This document shows positions 4,918 through 7,322 of a stretch of 7,322 nucleotides of DNA, one piece after another; the first letter of the stretch is position 1; each line of letters starts with the position of its first letter. Origin of the DNA: Desulfurococcales archaeon (lineage in GTDB: Archaea > Thermoproteota > Thermoprotei_A > Sulfolobales > Desulfurococcaceae); the NCBI GenBank assembly GCA_027028805.1, contig JALVHX010000245.1, positions 1-7,322 of the forward strand. The letters run 5' to 3'. The translations under genes and the position numbers were made by a program. The notes under the pieces were generated by a model. The model did not search any database and was not told where the DNA came from. It worked only from the letters and a program-made list of their open reading frames with translations.

Positions 4918-7322
4918 CTACCTCTTCTTTTTGGCGGCGAACAGGATGATGGCGGCTAGTAGGAGCAGTGGCAGTAGCGGTGGCTCGGGCGCCGGCGGCG
5001 GCCCTGATACTGTGAGCGTTACTCCTCCTCCGGATTCATAGTATGTCTCGCTACCCTCGGGGGGCACGTAGCTTAGCCTCACCGCCACCGGGTCTACTAC
5101 CGCGTTGAACGTGAACTCTCCGTTGACCACGCTCGTGTTTCCTACATACTCCCATCCGGCTCCCTTGTCTACGTAGACTCTTATCCATCCGTCTAGCGGC
5201 GTGTTGTTGAGGCTGTCTCTCACGGTTCCTGTTATTGTGAGGTTTATGTGGGTCTCGTTTATCTCCTCGTATCTCGCGTCAGCTGTTATCCTTGGGGCCG
5301 GCCTCTTCTCCACCGTGATCGTCGCTGATGCTGTTGCGCCACTGTATACTCCCGGGGCCCCGGGGTATGTGGCTGTGAGCGCTATATCTCCTAGCGCGGC
5401 CGGCTTAACCGTGTAGCTGGCTGTTCCATCCGCGCCTGTTGTGAGCGTTACCGGTGTCGTGTTTATGTAGAGTGTCAGGGTTTCCCCGGGTAGCGGTGTA
5501 CCGTTCTCGTCGCGGAGCGTGATTGTTATGGATACCGTGTCCCATATGTGGGCTGTCTCGGGTGCTGTTATCGTTATCGTGGTCAGCCTCTCCACTATAT
5601 CCACTAGGCTCGTGTTGCTGGAGCCCAGATAGGTGACTCCTCCCGAGGCCTCCCCGTCGTAGACTAGGGTTATGTTGAGGAGGCCGGCTCTCCTCGGCTT
5701 CACCGTGAAGCCTCCGACGCCTCCAACCAGCCCCACGTCCCCGATATATGTGCCGTTCACGTAGAGCCTTACCAGTGTCTCCACGTCCAGCGTCTCACCG
5801 CTCGTCTTGTTGACGAGTCTCACCGTGTAGCTCAGTGTCTCATACACCTTGCCGGTGGAGGGCCCCTCGATCACTATGGCTGTCTCAACGGTCGTGGGCG
5901 CGGCCGTCACGGTTACCGGGGAGGAGCCACTGCTCCCCATATATGTCGCGTCCCCTGTGTAGGATACTATTATCGTGTAGGAGCCGGGGTCGGGTATGCT
6001 TATCCTGAACACCGCCCACCCGGTCGCGTTGGTGGTGTTGGAGACGGCTATGGTTGTGCCGGGCACGGTGAGGGTTAGCGTGGCGCCTGCCACCGGGTCC
6101 TGTGTGACGGTGCGGAGGAGCCTGGCGTATACCGTGAACACGGTGTCCTCTTGTATAGTTGAGGGGGCCTCGACCAGTATCTTTGTGCCGTAGCGTATGA
6201 ACAGGGTGGTGGTGTTGCTCGATGCCTCGTAGAGACTGCTCCCCGCGTAGCTTGCCTCTATGGTATATGTTCCTCCCAGGAGCCCGGGTATGGTGAAGGA
6301 TGCTGTTCCATCGCTCCCGGTGGTGTTGGAGCCGCTGTATAGCGTGGTGTCTCCCTGCTTCACCGCTATGCTGACCGTCTCGCCGGGGACGGGTTCGCCG
6401 TCTCCGTCTACGAGCTTCAGGGTTATCGTGAAGCTCTGGTTCTCATCGATCGCCGTGGCGGGGGTGTAGATCTTTATCTCGGTCGCGTTCTTCTCAACTG
6501 TCACGGTGAGGCTCGTGTTGCTCTTCAATATGATCTCGTTGCCTAGTGCTTCGCCGCTATACCTGAACCCGAGCACGTAGGTGCCGGGCGTGTCTAGGCT
6601 TATCGTGAAGCTCCCTGTGCCGCCGCTCAGTGTTATTGTCGCGTTATACGTGTCGTTTATGTATACGTCTATGCTCGTGTCTATGGCGGCTGTGGATCCC
6701 GTGGACTGGTTGATCAGGGTCACGGTGTAGCTTGCTGTCTCCCCCACGTTGATGGTGAGGGGCCCTGTGGCTGTGATGCTTGTGCCGGTTATCTTGAAGG
6801 CCGCGGTGGCGGTGGAGCCGGTGGCCACGGCCACGGTCTCCGCGGCTGTTATGCCCCAGAGTGTTGCTGTGACTGTATAGTTGCCTGTTGTGCTCGTGTT
6901 CTGGTAGGGGTATACCAGGTATAGCGTTGCTTCTCCACCGGCTCCCGTGACACCTGTCCTCGTGTAGCTGGAGGCTCCATAGGTCTCGATGGTCTCGACG
7001 CGTACTCCGGGGGCGGCTGTCCCGTTGGTGTAGCTGGCCTCGACGCTTATTCTCCCCGTGTAGAGGCTCCAGTAGTGGTTGAAGAATTCTTCTAGCTTGG
7101 AGGCGAGCTGCGGGTTCTCTATGATCAATAGGTGCTCGTCGTTGTACTGGAACCCGTTTGTGGTGAACTGGGCGCTCCCTATATAGACTATCTCATGGTC
7201 TATGATCATCATCTTGACGTGGAAATAGGGGTACCACTGGTTGGCGGCGGGGTCCGCGTTGTCCTTGTCGAGCGTGGCCAGTACCCCGTTGTCGAGCAGT
7301 GTGTCGTAGTCGTGTATGTCCT
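4918..7322 (-). CDS. Surface protein: PLD-like HKD domain, Ig-like repeats, membrane anchor (5' end beyond the window)
   Basis: The frame is open to the right edge, so the methionine at 7212 is internal; 800 codons are visible. Numbering from the first whole codon (7320-7318): residues 1-89 end a phospholipase-D-like domain with His34-x-Lys36-x4-Asp41 and GSAQF (48-52). Residues 90-178 form a beta-rich Thr/Ser domain. Residues 180-678 are five tandem Ig-like repeats of about 100 residues, and 679-773 a last beta domain. The tail has PEP (778-780), a 15-residue hydrophobic stretch (782-796) and KKKR at the end. I count 23 N-x-S/T sequons, all after the HKD domain. PLD-family proteins cleave phosphodiesters of lipids or nucleic acids; the substrate here is unknown. 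The anchor and sequons imply that the repeats are outside the cell, forming a stalk that displays the HKD domain. A signal peptide and possible first HKD motif would lie beyond 7322. Confidence 0.85.
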   Translation of the reverse strand, partial: DIHDYDTLLDNGVLATLDKDNADPAANQWYPYFHVKMMIIDHEIVYIGSAQFTTNGFQYNDEHLLIIENPQLASKLEEFFNHYWSLYTGRISVEASYTNGTAAPGVRVETIETYGASSYTRTGVTGAGGEATLYLVYPYQNTSTTGNYTVTATLWGITAAETVAVATGSTATAAFKITGTSITATGPLTINVGETASYTVTLINQSTGSTAAIDTSIDVYINDTYNATITLSGGTGSFTISLDTPGTYVLGFRYSGEALGNEIILKSNTSLTVTVEKNATEIKIYTPATAIDENQSFTITLKLVDGDGEPVPGETVSIAVKQGDTTLYSGSNTTGSDGTASFTIPGLLGGTYTIEASYAGSSLYEASSNTTTLFIRYGTKILVEAPSTIQEDTVFTVYARLLRTVTQDPVAGATLTLTVPGTTIAVSNTTNATGWAVFRISIPDPGSYTIIVSYTGDATYMGSSGSSPVTVTAAPTTVETAIVIEGPSTGKVYETLSYTVRLVNKTSGETLDVETLVRLYVNGTYIGDVGLVGGVGGFTVKPRRAGLLNITLVYDGEASGGVTYLGSSNTSLVDIVERLTTITITAPETAHIWDTVSITITLRDENGTPLPGETLTLYINTTPVTLTTGADGTASYTVKPAALGDIALTATYPGAPGVYSGATASATITVEKRPAPRITADARYEEINETHINLTITGTVRDSLNNTPLDGWIRVYVDKGAGWEYVGNTSVVNGEFTFNAVVDPVAVRLSYVPPEGSETYYESGGGVTLTVSGPPPAPEPPLLPLLLLAAIILFAAKKKR
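5287..6783 (-). repeat. Five tandem Ig-like protein repeats (about 100 residues each)
   Basis: Within the surface-protein gene, units at about 6783-6487, 6486-6187, 6186-5884, 5883-5584 and 5583-5287 each begin with a T-x-I-x-I/V-x-x-P-like strand (for example TAIVIEGP, TTITITAP). Several contain a G-E-T-like turn and a G-x-x-G-x-A-x-F/Y-T-type strand, and most have a late Y-x-G/A element. This resembles bacterial Ig-like (Big/invasin-type) modules. The units are diverged in sequence and not DNA-level copies. Confidence 0.75.

Noticed and set aside
4772..5041. Plus-strand 89-codon ORF
   Set aside because: It crosses the metG promoter and runs antisense to the anchor of the surface protein; there is no SD site and the Ser/Gly-rich end mirrors the hydrophobic tail.
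7198..7212. Start of the surface protein at the methionine codons near 7212
   Set aside because: The frame continues upstream to the window edge, and the HKD histidine and lysine (7221-7213) lie before that methionine.

Overview
The window looks like part of a chromosome of a hyperthermophilic crenarchaeon, perhaps of the Desulfurococcales (Pyrodictium/Hyperthermus-like). The evidence is archaeal TATA boxes about 25-60 nt ahead of several genes, GGAGGTG-type ribosome sites, GTG and TTG starts, heavy use of ATA (Ile) and AGG/AGA (Arg) codons, T-run or polypyrimidine terminators, and a highly glycosylatable surface protein with a C-terminal membrane anchor. The lineage is inferred from style, not proven.

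Layout. (a) 1-545, minus strand: the start of an AT-rich P-loop ATPase gene whose 3' part lies beyond the left edge. (b) 555-722: an unusually G/T-rich divergent control region with repeated TCTTGG. (c) 723-1118, plus: a short tetrameric-type cytidine deaminase. (d) 1280-1642, plus: a 120-residue winged-helix protein with an Arg7 tail, behind a textbook TATA box and Shine-Dalgarno site. (e) 1643-2079: no protein gene is apparent. It holds a polypyrimidine terminator, a compact foldable segment ending in T7 (candidate RNA, 1797-1951), and a second GC-rich hairpin (1976-2046) just ahead of the next gene. (f) 2125-3237, plus: a PflA/AmrS-like radical SAM protein with an extra N-terminal zinc ribbon. 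(g) 3234-4733, minus: methionyl-tRNA synthetase of bacterial rather than archaeal sequence type, converging on (f) with overlapping stop codons. (h) 4918 to beyond 7322, minus: the C-terminal 800 residues of a large surface protein with a phospholipase-D-like HKD domain, at least five tandem Ig-like repeats of about 100 residues, and a PEP-containing hydrophobic anchor.

The genes do not form one pathway. Cytidine deaminase (pyrimidine salvage), MetRS (translation) and the radical SAM protein are housekeeping or conserved-accessory functions with their own promoters. The less ordinary parts are the HKD-Ig surface protein, the two structured intergenic elements, the bacterial-type MetRS, and the AT-rich ATPase that may begin an accessory block to the left. 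I see no CRISPR array, insertion sequence, tRNA or rRNA.
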